From Bradyrhizobium yuanmingense (GTDB lineage: Bacteria > Pseudomonadota > Alphaproteobacteria > Rhizobiales > Xanthobacteraceae), in assembly GCF_029167105.1 (NCBI RefSeq), contig NZ_JARFML010000032.1, forward strand, positions 26,840-90,839: a DNA stretch of 64,000 nt. Reading direction: 5' to 3'. The notes beneath the pieces were generated by a model. It was not told the origin of the DNA, ran no database searches, and saw nothing but the letters and a program-made list of their open reading frames with translations. Positions 39,810 through 47,968 of the stretch are shown one piece after another; the stretch's first letter is position 1, and every line of letters starts with the position of its first letter. The position numbers were made by a program, and so were the translations under genes.

Positions 39810-40747
39810 CAGGCCGCTCCGCCCGCTTCAGTATGGATCCAGGCCTCGCCGCAAGCCTTTGCCAGCTCGCGCACGCGCAGAATGTAGCTCTGCCGCTCGG
39901 TCACGGAGATCACGCCGCGGGCATCGAGCAGGTTGAAGACGTGGCTCGCCTTGATGCACTGGTCATAGGCCGGCAGCGCCATCAGATGCTGCTTCTTGTT
40001 GCCGCCGTCGCGCCAACCGGCGTCGAGATATTTTCTGCAAGCTGCTTCCGCCATCTTGAACTGTTCGAACAGCATCGCGGTGTCGGCGACTTCGAAATTG
40101 TGCCGCGAATATTCCTGCTCGGCCTGCAGGAACACGTCGCCATAGGTAACCTTGGCATCACCGTCGCGCCCATTGAAATTGAGGTCGTAGACGCGGTCGA
40201 CGCCCTGCACATACATCGCGAGGCGCTCGAGCCCGTAGGTGAGCTCACCCGCGACCGGCGCGCATTCGAAGCCGGCGACCTGCTGAAAGTAAGTGAACTG
40301 GCTGACTTCCATGCCGTCGCACCAGCATTCCCACCCCAAACCCCAGGCGCCCAAGGTCGGGCTCTCCCAATCGTCCTCGACGAAGCGGATGTCGTGCACG
40401 GCGGAATCGATGCCGATCGCGGCGAGCGACTTCAGGTACAGATCCTGAAGGTTCGGCGGCGACGGCTTCATGATCACCTGGAACTGGTAATAATGCTGCA
40501 TCCGGTTCGGGTTCTCGCCGTAACGGCCGTCCTTGGGCCGGCGCGAGGGCTGCACATAGGCCGCGTTCCAGGGCTTTGGCCCGAGCGCGCGCAGCGTGGT
40601 CGCCGGATGGAAGGTGCCCGCGCCCATCTCCATGTCGTAGGGCTGCAGGATCACGCAGCCCTGCTCGGCCCAGAACCGCTGGAGCGCGAGGATGAAGCCT
40701 TGGAACGAGCGTTCCGGGCGCATATGGGCGGGCAATGAGGCGTCCAT
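39809..40747 (-). CDS. glyQ: Glycyl-tRNA synthetase alpha subunit
   Basis: 312 residues. Contains SFQGFILALQRFWAEQGC, LQPYDMEMGAGTFHPAT, the class II motif 2 region YVQPSRRPKDGRYGENPNR and GWECWCDGMEVSQFTYFQQ. The catalytic subunit, forming glycyl-adenylate. The ATG at 40747 gives the usual length; the frame continues upstream into a palindromic repeat, which is not coding. It follows the small membrane protein and S49 peptidase genes on the same strand. Confidence 0.96.
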   Translation of the reverse strand: MDASLPAHMRPERSFQGFILALQRFWAEQGCVILQPYDMEMGAGTFHPATTLRALGPKPWNAAYVQPSRRPKDGRYGENPNRMQHYYQFQVIMKPSPPNLQDLYLKSLAAIGIDSAVHDIRFVEDDWESPTLGAWGLGWECWCDGMEVSQFTYFQQVAGFECAPVAGELTYGLERLAMYVQGVDRVYDLNFNGRDGDAKVTYGDVFLQAEQEYSRHNFEVADTAMLFEQFKMAEAACRKYLDAGWRDGGNKKQHLMALPAYDQCIKASHVFNLLDARGVISVTERQSYILRVRELAKACGEAWIHTEAGGAA

Positions 40748-40836
40748 CGTCAGATCGGGCTCTCGCGGGGGGTTTGAATCGCGCGGGACCGTATCGACGG
40801 CGGGGATGGGAATCAAGGCGAAGGGGCGGATTCGGG

Positions 40837-40939
40837 CGTCATTCCGGGGCGCTCGCAGGGCGAGCCCGGAATCCACTGCGCCGCTCACTCCGTGGTTCGA
40901 TGGATTCCGGGTTCTCGCTTCGCGAGCCCCGGAATGACG
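40837..40939. repeat. Full palindromic repeat (CGTCATTCCGGGG type)
   Basis: CGTCATTCCGGGGCGCTCGC..CCGGAATCCA, then TGGATTCCGGGTTCTCGC..CCCCGGAATGACG. It is located in the leader of glyQ. Confidence 0.85.
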
Positions 40940-40957
40940 AGCGTGTGGAGGTTTGTC

Positions 40958-41149
40958 CTAACCCGGCCGGTAAGCTCCGGTCACAGGGTCACGCTTCAGC
41001 GTCTGGATATCCCCCATGCGGGCGGCTTCGGCGACGCGCGACAGGCGCATCTCCTCAAGCTCCTGGTTGATCCGGATGGCGGTCTTGTAGGCCCAGCGGA
41101 CCACGGCAAGCCCGCCCAGCACGCCCGCGAAAGCGACGAACGGCGGCAT
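40958..41149 (-). CDS. Small membrane-anchored hypothetical protein
   Basis: 63 residues. One N-terminal transmembrane helix (PFVAFAGVLGGLAVVRWAY), then a charged helix (INQELEEMRLSRVAEAAR) and a short tail (DPVTGAYRPG). GAGGA is placed seven bases before the ATG at 41149. It lies between the S49 peptidase and glyQ genes on the same strand, and its function is unknown. Confidence 0.72.
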   Translation of the reverse strand: MPPFVAFAGVLGGLAVVRWAYKTAIRINQELEEMRLSRVAEAARMGDIQTLKRDPVTGAYRPG

Positions 41150-41252
41150 CGGTCGATCCTCGTCTATGCTCAGCCCCCACGGACATTCTGGCGCAGATGG
41201 ACCTGCGCCGCAATCGGCACCGCCCGGGCGAAATGGCGCGGGAGCGCGAGCC

Positions 41253-42161
41253 CTAGAACCCGAATTTCGCCCAGATCGCCCGCGTCTCCACTGCCGAGAT
41301 CAGCTCGTCCGGCAGCCCGGCCATTGATTCCAAAGCCGAAAGCTGCCCCGCGCCGGGCGATTTCCTGCCCAAGAAGCCTGACAGCAGCCCGGTCGGCTGC
41401 GCAATCACGGGGGTGAGAACCTTCTCGCCGTAGCGGGAACGAAGAGTTGAGCGGAGATCGCCGATGCTGTCGGCGAGCCCCAGCGCGATCGCGCCTTCCC
41501 CCGCCCAGTATTCGCCCGTGAACAGTGTGTCGTCGGCTCCCTTCAGCCGGGCGCCGCGGCTCTGCTTGACCAGCGCGATGAAGATCTGATGGATCTCGCG
41601 CTGGATCGCCTTCAGTCGGGCCACGTCATCGGGGTTTTCCGGCAAGAACGGGTCGAGCATCGCCTTGTGCTCGCCCGAGGTGTAGAGGCGCCGCTCGATG
41701 CCGAGCCGCCTGATCGCCTCCTGGAAACCGAAACTGCCGCCGACTACGCCGATCGAGCCGAGGATCGAGGAGGGATCGCAGATGATCTCATCGCCCGCGC
41801 AGGCGATCATGTAGCCGCCGGAGGCCGCAACATCCTCGACGAACACGAGGACGGGCAGCTTCTTCTCCGCGGCGAGCTGCTTGATGCGCAAGTAGATCTG
41901 GCGCGACTGCACCGGCGAGCCGCCGGGCGAATTGATCACCAGCGCCACGGCCTTGGCGTGCCGATGGGAAAACGCGCGCTCGAGCACCCGCGCGACGCCG
42001 GCAAGCGTCAGGCCCGGACGCAGCGGCGTCACCGCACCGATCACACCGGACAGCCGCACCACAGGCACGACCGCCGTGCCGGGACGAAAGCGCGCCGGCA
42101 GATATTGCATGAGCTTGTCGGCCAGGCCGGAACTCTCACGATCGTTCAATTGTTCGGCCAT
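41253..42161 (-). CDS. S49 family serine peptidase (SppA-like)
   Basis: 302 residues, the short single-domain form. The nucleophile Ser114 lies in VAASGGYMIACAGDE and the general-base Lys166 in GEHKAMLDPF, which is the Ser-Lys dyad. INSPGGSPVQSRQIY supplies the oxyanion part. There is no N-terminal transmembrane helix, so it may act from the cytoplasmic side on signal-peptide remnants or other membrane peptides. AGAGG precedes the ATG at 42161. It may head a transcript with the 63-aa protein and glyQS. Confidence 0.9.
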   Translation of the reverse strand: MAEQLNDRESSGLADKLMQYLPARFRPGTAVVPVVRLSGVIGAVTPLRPGLTLAGVARVLERAFSHRHAKAVALVINSPGGSPVQSRQIYLRIKQLAAEKKLPVLVFVEDVAASGGYMIACAGDEIICDPSSILGSIGVVGGSFGFQEAIRRLGIERRLYTSGEHKAMLDPFLPENPDDVARLKAIQREIHQIFIALVKQSRGARLKGADDTLFTGEYWAGEGAIALGLADSIGDLRSTLRSRYGEKVLTPVIAQPTGLLSGFLGRKSPGAGQLSALESMAGLPDELISAVETRAIWAKFGF

Positions 42162-42274
42162 GGCCTTACCTCTGATTAACCATTTCTTATCACGCGAGTG
42201 TCATTGAAAGTGCCAGGAACGTGTTTTGCAGAATCCGCGTTGGGAAGCTGCAATAGGCAGCGGAAGGAAACGCC

Positions 42275-42373
42275 ATGAAGATCTATCTGCTGTTGCTGCT
42301 GATCGGTGCGCTTTTCACGGCGATTCACTTTACGTCGCCGCAAGAGCAGCAGACGGAATCGCTTCCGCAATAA
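42275..42373 (+). CDS. Very small membrane protein
   Basis: 32 residues. The sequence is a single hydrophobic helix (IYLLLLLIGALFTAIHF) and a short polar Gln-rich tail. GGAAGGAA lies a few bases before the ATG at 42275. It stands between the divergent S49 gene and the convergent methyltransferase gene. No homologous family is recognised; the clear ribosome site and single helix support it as a real gene. Confidence 0.55.
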   Translation: MKIYLLLLLIGALFTAIHFTSPQEQQTESLPQ

Positions 42374-42377
42374 GCCG

Positions 42378-43142
42378 TCACGGCCTCGCCAGCGGCAACG
42401 CCGCCCTCCCCTCCAGGATATCCTTCACTTCTTTCTTCGGCACGTTTGACTCCTCGTTGAGCATGAGGCCCGGCAGCAATTGCGTCGGTGCCCGGCCGCC
42501 TTTGACTGCGCGCACCAGCACCCGGATGGCAGGCTTTCCCGTTTCGCCATGAACCGGCAGGATCGCAAGGCTGCCGAAGCCGCGTGACAGCGCTGCCATG
42601 ACGTCGCCAAGTCCGTCCGCGCGCCAGATCAGGGTCAGCACGCCGCTCGATCGGAGAATGCGCCGGGCTGCATGCACCCACGCATGCAGCGTCTCCTCCC
42701 TCGCCACATGCGCGGTGTGACGCGCCTGATCCGGCGAGCCGCGATGGCGTGCGGGATCGTTGAAGGGCGGGTTCATCAATACGGCGTCGGAACTGTCGGG
42801 CAGAAGTCCGTTCGCTGCAAACGCCGGCGCATCGGCGGTGACGTCGAGCACGATGACCTCGGCGGGAATCGCGTTCGCGGCGGCGTTCGCCCGCGCAAGC
42901 TGCGCCAGTTCCGGATCGATCTCGACGAGGCTCAGCCTGATCCCCTCGACGCGCCGCGCCAGCGCAAGGCCCGCCGTGCCGACGCCGGCGCCAAGCTCGA
43001 CCACGCGGTCACCCGCCTTGGCGTCGGTCGCCGCTGCAAGCAGGACGGCGTCGTGCCCGGCGCGGTGGCCTGACCGCTTCTGCATCAAGCGCAACTGCCC
43101 GCCGAGAAACGCGTCCTCGGTAATATCCGCGGCCTCAATCAT
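42378..43142 (-). CDS. TrmN6-like methyltransferase (tRNA1Val adenine-N6 type)
   Basis: 254 residues. Class I SAM fold with VVELGAGVGTAGLALA, an acidic VEIDPELAQLA and the N6-adenine-type catalytic motif MNPPFND. AFLGGQLRLMQKRSGHRAGHDAVLL at the N-terminus is typical of TrmN6 (YfiC), which methylates A37 of tRNA1Val. The ATG at 43142 overlaps the end of the DUF2007 gene by eight bases, so the two are coupled. Confidence 0.86.
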   Translation of the reverse strand: MIEAADITEDAFLGGQLRLMQKRSGHRAGHDAVLLAAATDAKAGDRVVELGAGVGTAGLALARRVEGIRLSLVEIDPELAQLARANAAANAIPAEVIVLDVTADAPAFAANGLLPDSSDAVLMNPPFNDPARHRGSPDQARHTAHVAREETLHAWVHAARRILRSSGVLTLIWRADGLGDVMAALSRGFGSLAILPVHGETGKPAIRVLVRAVKGGRAPTQLLPGLMLNEESNVPKKEVKDILEGRAALPLARP

Positions 43143-43362
43143 CGCCGCGCAGTTCGTGGCTGAGGCCTGCCTCGGTGAGGAGCGCCCTGGCTTCCTCGGC
43201 GTCGTCCTCATGAACCAGGATCCGCCGCGGCAGAATGCCGAGAGACCCCTCGATGATGCTCATGTTCTGGTCCAGCACCAGATGATGGATGTTGGCACCG
43301 TCGAGCAGTGCGCCAATCGCCGACACCAGCACCATATCGTTGGTCCGAACCAGTTCACGCAA
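43135..43362 (-). CDS. DUF2007 domain protein
   Basis: 75 residues from a probable TTG start at 43362, which has GGAG about nine bases upstream and gives the family opening MRELVRTND. The alpha-beta fold is seen in VLVSAIGALLDGANIHHLVL, MSIIEGSLG and ILVHEDDAEEARALL. DUF2007 proteins are small putative signalling or metal-related domains of unknown role. It is first in the pair with the TrmN6-like gene and divergent from the polyprenyl synthase gene. Confidence 0.85.
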   Translation of the reverse strand: MRELVRTNDMVLVSAIGALLDGANIHHLVLDQNMSIIEGSLGILPRRILVHEDDAEEARALLTEAGLSHELRGDD

Positions 43363-43495
43363 AACGGAGGTCTCCTGCCTGAAAGTGGCTAACGCGGCAA
43401 ATGTCAATGGTTCCGCGGCCCTTGCCGCATCCGCCGCCAGTTTCTATTGTATTTCCATCAGAATAGCCCTTCCGGGGCAAATATTGGAGACCGGC

Positions 43496-44503
43496 GTGGC
43501 CGTCATCGTACCTTTCGAAACCCCCGGCGCGTCGATCGAAGAGCTGGTTGCCCTTGTCGCTCCCGATATGGAGCGCGTCAATGCCACGATCCTGTCGCGG
43601 ACCGGCTCCGACGTGACCATGATCCCTGAAGTGGCCAACCACCTGATCTCCTCAGGCGGCAAGCGCCTACGCCCGATGCTGACGCTCGCCATGGCCAACC
43701 TCGCCGGCTACAGCGGCGACGGCCACATCAAGCTGGCTGCCAGCGTCGAGTTCATGCACACCGCCACCCTGCTCCATGACGACGTGGTCGACGAGAGCGA
43801 GATGCGCCGCGGCAAGCTGTCGGCGCGCATGCTCTGGGGCAACGAGGCAAGCGTGCTGGTCGGCGACTTCCTGCTCGGCCAGGCCTTCCGCATGATGGTC
43901 GAGGTCGGCTCGCTGCGCGCGCTCGACATCCTCTCCGCGGCGGCCGCCACCATCGCCGAGGGAGAGGTGATGCAGCTCGCCGCCGCCAAGAACACCGCGA
44001 CCACCGAGGACGAATATCTCGCCGTGATCCGCGGCAAGACCGCCGAATTGTTCGCCGCCGCCTGCGAGGTCGGCCCCGTGATCGCGAACCGCCCGAAGGC
44101 GGAGCAGACCGCCTGCCGCTCGGTCGGCATGAATCTCGGCATCGCCTTCCAGCTCGTCGACGACGTGCTCGACTATGGCGGCAAGAGCGCCAAGCTCGGC
44201 AAGAACACCGGCGACGATTTCCGCGAAGGCAAGATCACGCTGCCCGTCGTGCTCGCCTTCCGCCGCGGCAACGACACCGAGCGCGCCTTCTGGATCCGGG
44301 CGCTCGAGCGCGGCGAGATCGGCGATTCCGATCTCGATCACGCCATCGGCCTGATGAACAAGCATCGCGCGCTGGAGGACACGCTGATTCGTGCCCAGCA
44401 CTACGGCGCCATGGCCGTGGATGCACTGGCGCTGTTCCCGCCCTCGCCGATGAAGAGCGCGCTGGAGCAGGTCGTGGCGTTCTGCTTGGCACGGTCGCAT
44501 TAG
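43496..44503 (+). CDS. All-trans polyprenyl diphosphate synthase (octa/decaprenyl)
   Basis: 335 residues. Builds the ubiquinone side chain. First Asp-rich motif LLHDDVVDE (Asp95, Asp96) and second QLVDDVLDYGG (Asp222, Asp223); GGKRLRPML binds the substrate pyrophosphate. Chain length cannot be fixed by sequence alone, but rhizobia usually make Q10. The GTG at 43496 with GGAGA seven bases upstream is preferred; the frame extends further but into the DUF2007 region. Confidence 0.92.
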   Translation: MAVIVPFETPGASIEELVALVAPDMERVNATILSRTGSDVTMIPEVANHLISSGGKRLRPMLTLAMANLAGYSGDGHIKLAASVEFMHTATLLHDDVVDESEMRRGKLSARMLWGNEASVLVGDFLLGQAFRMMVEVGSLRALDILSAAAATIAEGEVMQLAAAKNTATTEDEYLAVIRGKTAELFAAACEVGPVIANRPKAEQTACRSVGMNLGIAFQLVDDVLDYGGKSAKLGKNTGDDFREGKITLPVVLAFRRGNDTERAFWIRALERGEIGDSDLDHAIGLMNKHRALEDTLIRAQHYGAMAVDALALFPPSPMKSALEQVVAFCLARSH

Positions 44504-44539
44504 GCGACTGACGCTCACGCTTTGCGCGCTCCCTCCACC

Positions 44540-44571
44540 CGTCATAGCGAGCGTAGCGAAGCGATCCAGAA
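44540..44571. repeat. Half copy of the GTCATTGCGAGCG repeat
   Basis: CGTCATAGCGAGCG, TAGCGAAGCGATCCAG. It ends directly before the fabF remnant, so the remnant's 5' breakpoint and the repeat coincide. Confidence 0.75.
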
Positions 44572-44572
44572 G

Positions 44573-45317
44573 CCCGCCGCGGAGACGGATGCCGCGCGCA
44601 TGATCCGGTCAGGCGAAGCGAACGTTGCGATCTGCGGCGGCGCGGAAGCCTGCATCGACATCGTCAGCCTCGGCGGCTTTGCGGCGGCGCGGGCACTATC
44701 GAGCGGCTTCAACGAGGAGCCCGCGCGCGCCTCGCGTCCGTTCGATCGCAACCGCGACGGTTTTGTCATGGGCGAAGGCGCCGGCATCCTGGTGATCGAG
44801 GCGCTGGAGCATGCGCAGGCGCGCGGCGCGACGCCGATCGCAGAGATCGTCGGCTACGGCACAACCGCGGACGCCTATCACATGACCTCGGGGCCGTCCG
44901 ACGGCGATGGTGCCCGCCGCGCCATGGAGATCGCGCTTCGGCAGGCCAAGCTTGCGCCCGCGGATGTGCAGCACCTGAACGCGCATGCGACCTCGACACC
45001 GGCCGGCGACGAAAGCGAGCTCGGCGCCATCGGTGCGCTGTTCGGCCGCAACCGCGGCATTGCCGTGAGCGCGACCAAATCGGCCACAGGTCACCTGCTC
45101 GGCGCCGCCGGCGGGCTGGAAGCGGTTTTCACCGTGCTCGCGTTACGCGACCAGATCGCGCCGCCCCACGCTCAATCTCGAAAACCCCGATCCCGGCGCG
45201 GACGGTATCGACATCGTCGCAGGCAGCGCGCGGCCAATGTCGATGCAGCATGCCATCTCCAACGGGTTCGGCTTCGGCGGGGTGAATGCCAGCGTGATCC
45301 TGCGCCGGATGGGCTGA
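44573..45317 (+). pseudogene. Remnant of a beta-ketoacyl-ACP synthase II (fabF-like)
   Basis: Only the C-terminal half is present: ARMIRSGEANVAICGGAEA onwards, FDRNRDGFVMGEGAG, the active-site His segments HATSTPAGD and TKSATGHLLGAAG. The N-terminal half with the catalytic Cys is missing. An extra C in a run near 45165 shifts the frame: before it the protein reads ALRDQIAPP, after it the correct C-terminus continues in another frame as TLNLENPDPGADG and SNGFGFGGVN to the TGA at 45317. Both lesions show it is not functional. Confidence 0.88.
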
Positions 45318-45362
45318 ACGAGAGGCCTTGCAATCGCCGCCCGCTCCGCTACGAAAACGGGG

Positions 45363-45995
45363 ATGATCGAAACCAATATCTGGCTGTTCCTGGCCGCAGC
45401 TCTCCTCATTGCCGCCATTCCCGGCCCCGGCATTTTTTACGTCGCGGCGCGAACCTTGTCGGAGGGGCGTACCAGCGGCTTTGCCTCGACCGCGGGCACG
45501 GCGCTGGGCGGACTGGTTCATGTGGTCGCGGGCAGCCTCGGCATCTCTGCCATCATCCTGGCCAGCGCGGAGCTGTTTGCCGCCGTGAAATTCGTCGGCG
45601 CGCTCTATCTGGTCTGGCTCGGCATCAAGACCTTTCGCAGCGCCGGCAACAACCTGTCGTTCGGGAGCGAGCCGATCGGCGACAAGCGCGCGTTTCGCGA
45701 CGGCGTGCTGGTCGAAGCGCTCAATCCGAAGACCGCGGCATTCTTCCTCGCTTTCATTCCACAGTTTCTCGATCCGTCGGACTCGAGCCCGACGCTGCAA
45801 TTCATCCTGCTGGGTGCGATCTCCGTGGCCCTGAACACGCTCGCCGATGTCGTGGTGGTGCTGATGGCCTCCGCGACGCGCGCGCAGCTGACCGGACGGC
45901 AGCAGCTGATGCGTCGCCTCACGCAGGGCTCCGGCGTCTTCATCGCGGGCCTCGGCCTCTCGCTCGCCCTGGCGCGGCGGCCGGCAAATGGCTAG
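45363..45995 (+). CDS. LysE/RhtB-family amino-acid exporter
   Basis: 210 residues, six hydrophobic segments. AALLIAAIPGPGIFYVAARTL near the N-terminus is the LysE family signature. Exports basic amino acids or homoserine lactone-type compounds; the specific substrate is unknown. It overlaps the next gene by eight bases, so the hydrolase may be translated with it. Confidence 0.9.
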   Translation: MIETNIWLFLAAALLIAAIPGPGIFYVAARTLSEGRTSGFASTAGTALGGLVHVVAGSLGISAIILASAELFAAVKFVGALYLVWLGIKTFRSAGNNLSFGSEPIGDKRAFRDGVLVEALNPKTAAFFLAFIPQFLDPSDSSPTLQFILLGAISVALNTLADVVVVLMASATRAQLTGRQQLMRRLTQGSGVFIAGLGLSLALARRPANG

Positions 45996-46866
45996 CGCCC
46001 CGCAAAGCCGCTTCTATGAATCGCACGGCCTGCGGCTGCACTACGCCGACTGGGACAACGAGGGCGCACCCGTCGCCATCCTGGTGCACGGCGGTCGCGA
46101 TCATTGCCGCAGCTGGGATCACATCGCGCGTTCGCTGCAACCGCATTTTCGCGTCGTCGCGCCCGACCTGCGTGGTCACGGCGATTCCGACTGGACGAAA
46201 GGCGGCAGCTACGCGCTGACAGAATACGTGTACGATCTCGCGCAGCTGGTTCGCACCTTAGCCACGTCTCAGGTCACCCTGATCGGCCATTCGATGGGCG
46301 GCATGGTGAGCCTGATCTTTTCGGGTGCATTCCCCGAACAGGTCACGAGGCTCGTCGTCCTCGACGGCGTGACCATGCTGCCCGATACACCGAAGCCGCC
46401 GGCGCATGAGCGCATCGGCAGATGGGTCGGCCAGCTCGACAGATTGCACGACCGGACCCCGCGCCGCTATGCGACGCTAGAAGACGCCGCCGCGCAGATG
46501 ATGCTTCACAACAAGCGCCTTGCCCGCGACCTCGCGCTGCATCTGGCCAGGCACGGCGCGCGGCAGAACGAGGACGGCAGCTACAGCTGGAAGTTCGATC
46601 CCTACCAGCGCGCCTCCGCGCCACACCGGCTCTGGCCCGACGATCACATCGAGCTGTGGTCGCGGATCACGTGCCCGACGCTGCTGCTCAATGCCGGCGA
46701 AAGCTTTCTGGCGGGCGCCAGGGCCGCGGGCCTGGAGCGGTACTTCCAGAACGCGCGCGTTAAGACCATTGCCGGGGCGGGACACTGGCTGCAGCATGAC
46801 AAGCCGCAGGAGGTGTTGGGTGAGATCCGGAGATTTCTCGAGCTCGACGAGGACGACGCGGATTAG
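45988..46866 (+). CDS. Alpha/beta-fold hydrolase
   Basis: 292 residues. LVHGGRDHCRSWDH (oxyanion loop), PDLRGHGDSDW, nucleophile motif GHSMGG, an Asp in the region LLLNAGESF, and the catalytic His in GAGHWLQHDKP. It is a soluble, cytoplasmic esterase, lactonase or haloalkane-like enzyme. It overlaps the LysE-type gene. The substrate cannot be inferred. Confidence 0.88.
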   Translation: MASAPQSRFYESHGLRLHYADWDNEGAPVAILVHGGRDHCRSWDHIARSLQPHFRVVAPDLRGHGDSDWTKGGSYALTEYVYDLAQLVRTLATSQVTLIGHSMGGMVSLIFSGAFPEQVTRLVVLDGVTMLPDTPKPPAHERIGRWVGQLDRLHDRTPRRYATLEDAAAQMMLHNKRLARDLALHLARHGARQNEDGSYSWKFDPYQRASAPHRLWPDDHIELWSRITCPTLLLNAGESFLAGARAAGLERYFQNARVKTIAGAGHWLQHDKPQEVLGEIRRFLELDEDDAD

Positions 46867-46874
46867 CTCCGCTG

Positions 46875-46997
46875 CCGTAGGTGGGCAAAGGCGCAACAGC
46901 GCCGTGCCCACGAGGATCCGATTGCAACGTTGAAGTGGTGGGCACGCTTCGCTTTGCCCGCCCTACGGCACGTCGCTGCGCTCGCAATGACGATCAG
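46875..46997. repeat. Palindromic repeat (CCGTAGGTGGGCAAAG type) plus half of the GCGAGCG type
   Basis: CCGTAGGTGGGCAAAGGCG at 46875 pairs with GCTTTGCCCGCCCTACGG ending at 46968; inner arms GTGCCCAC and GTGGGCAC also pair. Directly attached is CGTCGCTGCGCTCGCAATGACG, half of another repeat family. Confidence 0.8.
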
Positions 46998-46999
46998 AA

Positions 47000-47884
47000 C
47001 TAGCTCAACGTGCCCGCATGCACCCACCAGCCGGGGTGATCGCGGCGGATCTTTTCGGCCGCGGCATGGGCCTCCGCGGGCGCGCCGTAGATCGCAAAGC
47101 ACGTCGCGCCCGAGCCGGACATGCGGGCGAGCTTGACGCCGGCGGAATCGCGCAAGGCGTCCAGCACCTCGCCGATCACAGGCTCGATCCGCAGCGCGGG
47201 CGCTTCGAGATCGTTGGCGACGGTCTCGAGAACCTCGACCCAATCGGAAATCGAGGCGCCCTCCTCCGGCCAGGCCGGCGCGCGGATGACGTCGGTGACG
47301 CCGACCAGGAGTTCGCCGTTGCGCAGGCCCAGCGCCTGGAACACGTCCTTGGTGGCGACCGGCACGCGCGGATTGACCATGACGCAAGGCATGCTCGGCA
47401 GCGCGAGCGGCAGCAGCTGCTCGCCGACACCGGTCATGTCGCAGGCGCGCGAGAGGAGGCACACCGGCACGTCGGCGCCGGTTGCGAGCGCGACCTTCTG
47501 AATGCGGGGATCATCGAGCGACAAATCGTTGAGGCGCGCCAGGAGCCGCAGCGCGGCCGCGGCATCCGCCGAACCGCCGCCGATGCCGGCAGCAACGGGG
47601 AGCACCTTGTCGAGCGCGAAGGCGCCCAGCTTCACGCCAGGAACGGCTTCGGCCAGCAGCTTGGCGGCCTTGAGCACGAGATTGTCGGCGGTATCACCGC
47701 AAGCAGCAGCCAGCGGCCCGGTCGTGGTCAGCTTCAGCTCGTTGCCCGGCTCCAGCGCGAGCCGGTCGGCGCAGTCGGCAAACGCGACCACGCTTTCGAG
47801 ATCATGATAACCATCGGCACGACGGCCGACGACGCGAAGGCTCAAATTGACCTTCGCCCGCCCCTCTTCAATCAACGCCGCCAT
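47000..47884 (-). CDS. ispE: 4-diphosphocytidyl-2-C-methyl-D-erythritol kinase
   Basis: 294 residues. The fourth step of the MEP isoprenoid pathway. It begins with EEGRAKVNLSLRVVGRRADG and has the GHMP-kinase ATP loop PVAAGIGGGSADAAAALR and a C-terminal SGSGATCFAIYG. The active-site Lys and Asp (KVNL and GADVPVCL) are present. It stands alone on the minus strand before a TPR gene, with a dispersed palindrome between. Confidence 0.94.
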   Translation of the reverse strand: MAALIEEGRAKVNLSLRVVGRRADGYHDLESVVAFADCADRLALEPGNELKLTTTGPLAAACGDTADNLVLKAAKLLAEAVPGVKLGAFALDKVLPVAAGIGGGSADAAAALRLLARLNDLSLDDPRIQKVALATGADVPVCLLSRACDMTGVGEQLLPLALPSMPCVMVNPRVPVATKDVFQALGLRNGELLVGVTDVIRAPAWPEEGASISDWVEVLETVANDLEAPALRIEPVIGEVLDALRDSAGVKLARMSGSGATCFAIYGAPAEAHAAAEKIRRDHPGWWVHAGTLS

Positions 47885-47915
47885 TGGCGATCAGCCCCCA
47901 AAGACTCACTTGTTT

Positions 47916-47964
47916 GCGCATGATCTGATCGGAAAACCGCTACACACTTTTCCGGATCATGCGC
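47916..47964. repeat. Palindromic repeat (GCATGATCCGGAAAAG type)
   Basis: GCGCATGATC at both ends as inverted copies, with CGGAAAACCGC and CACTTTTCCG inside. This is a common Hyphomicrobiales element, placed between ispE and the TPR gene. Confidence 0.85.
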
Positions 47965-47968
47965 TCTC

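Noticed and set aside
38268..39887. Long plus-strand frame opposite glyS (539 codons)
   Set aside because: Shadow frame of the synthetase; no domain and no start signal.
44522..46219. Single 565-codon gene spanning the fabF remnant and into the hydrolase
   Set aside because: After about 45165 the frame leaves the FabF sequence and runs out of frame through lysE-type and hydrolase genes; it is a frameshifted pseudogene followed by real genes.
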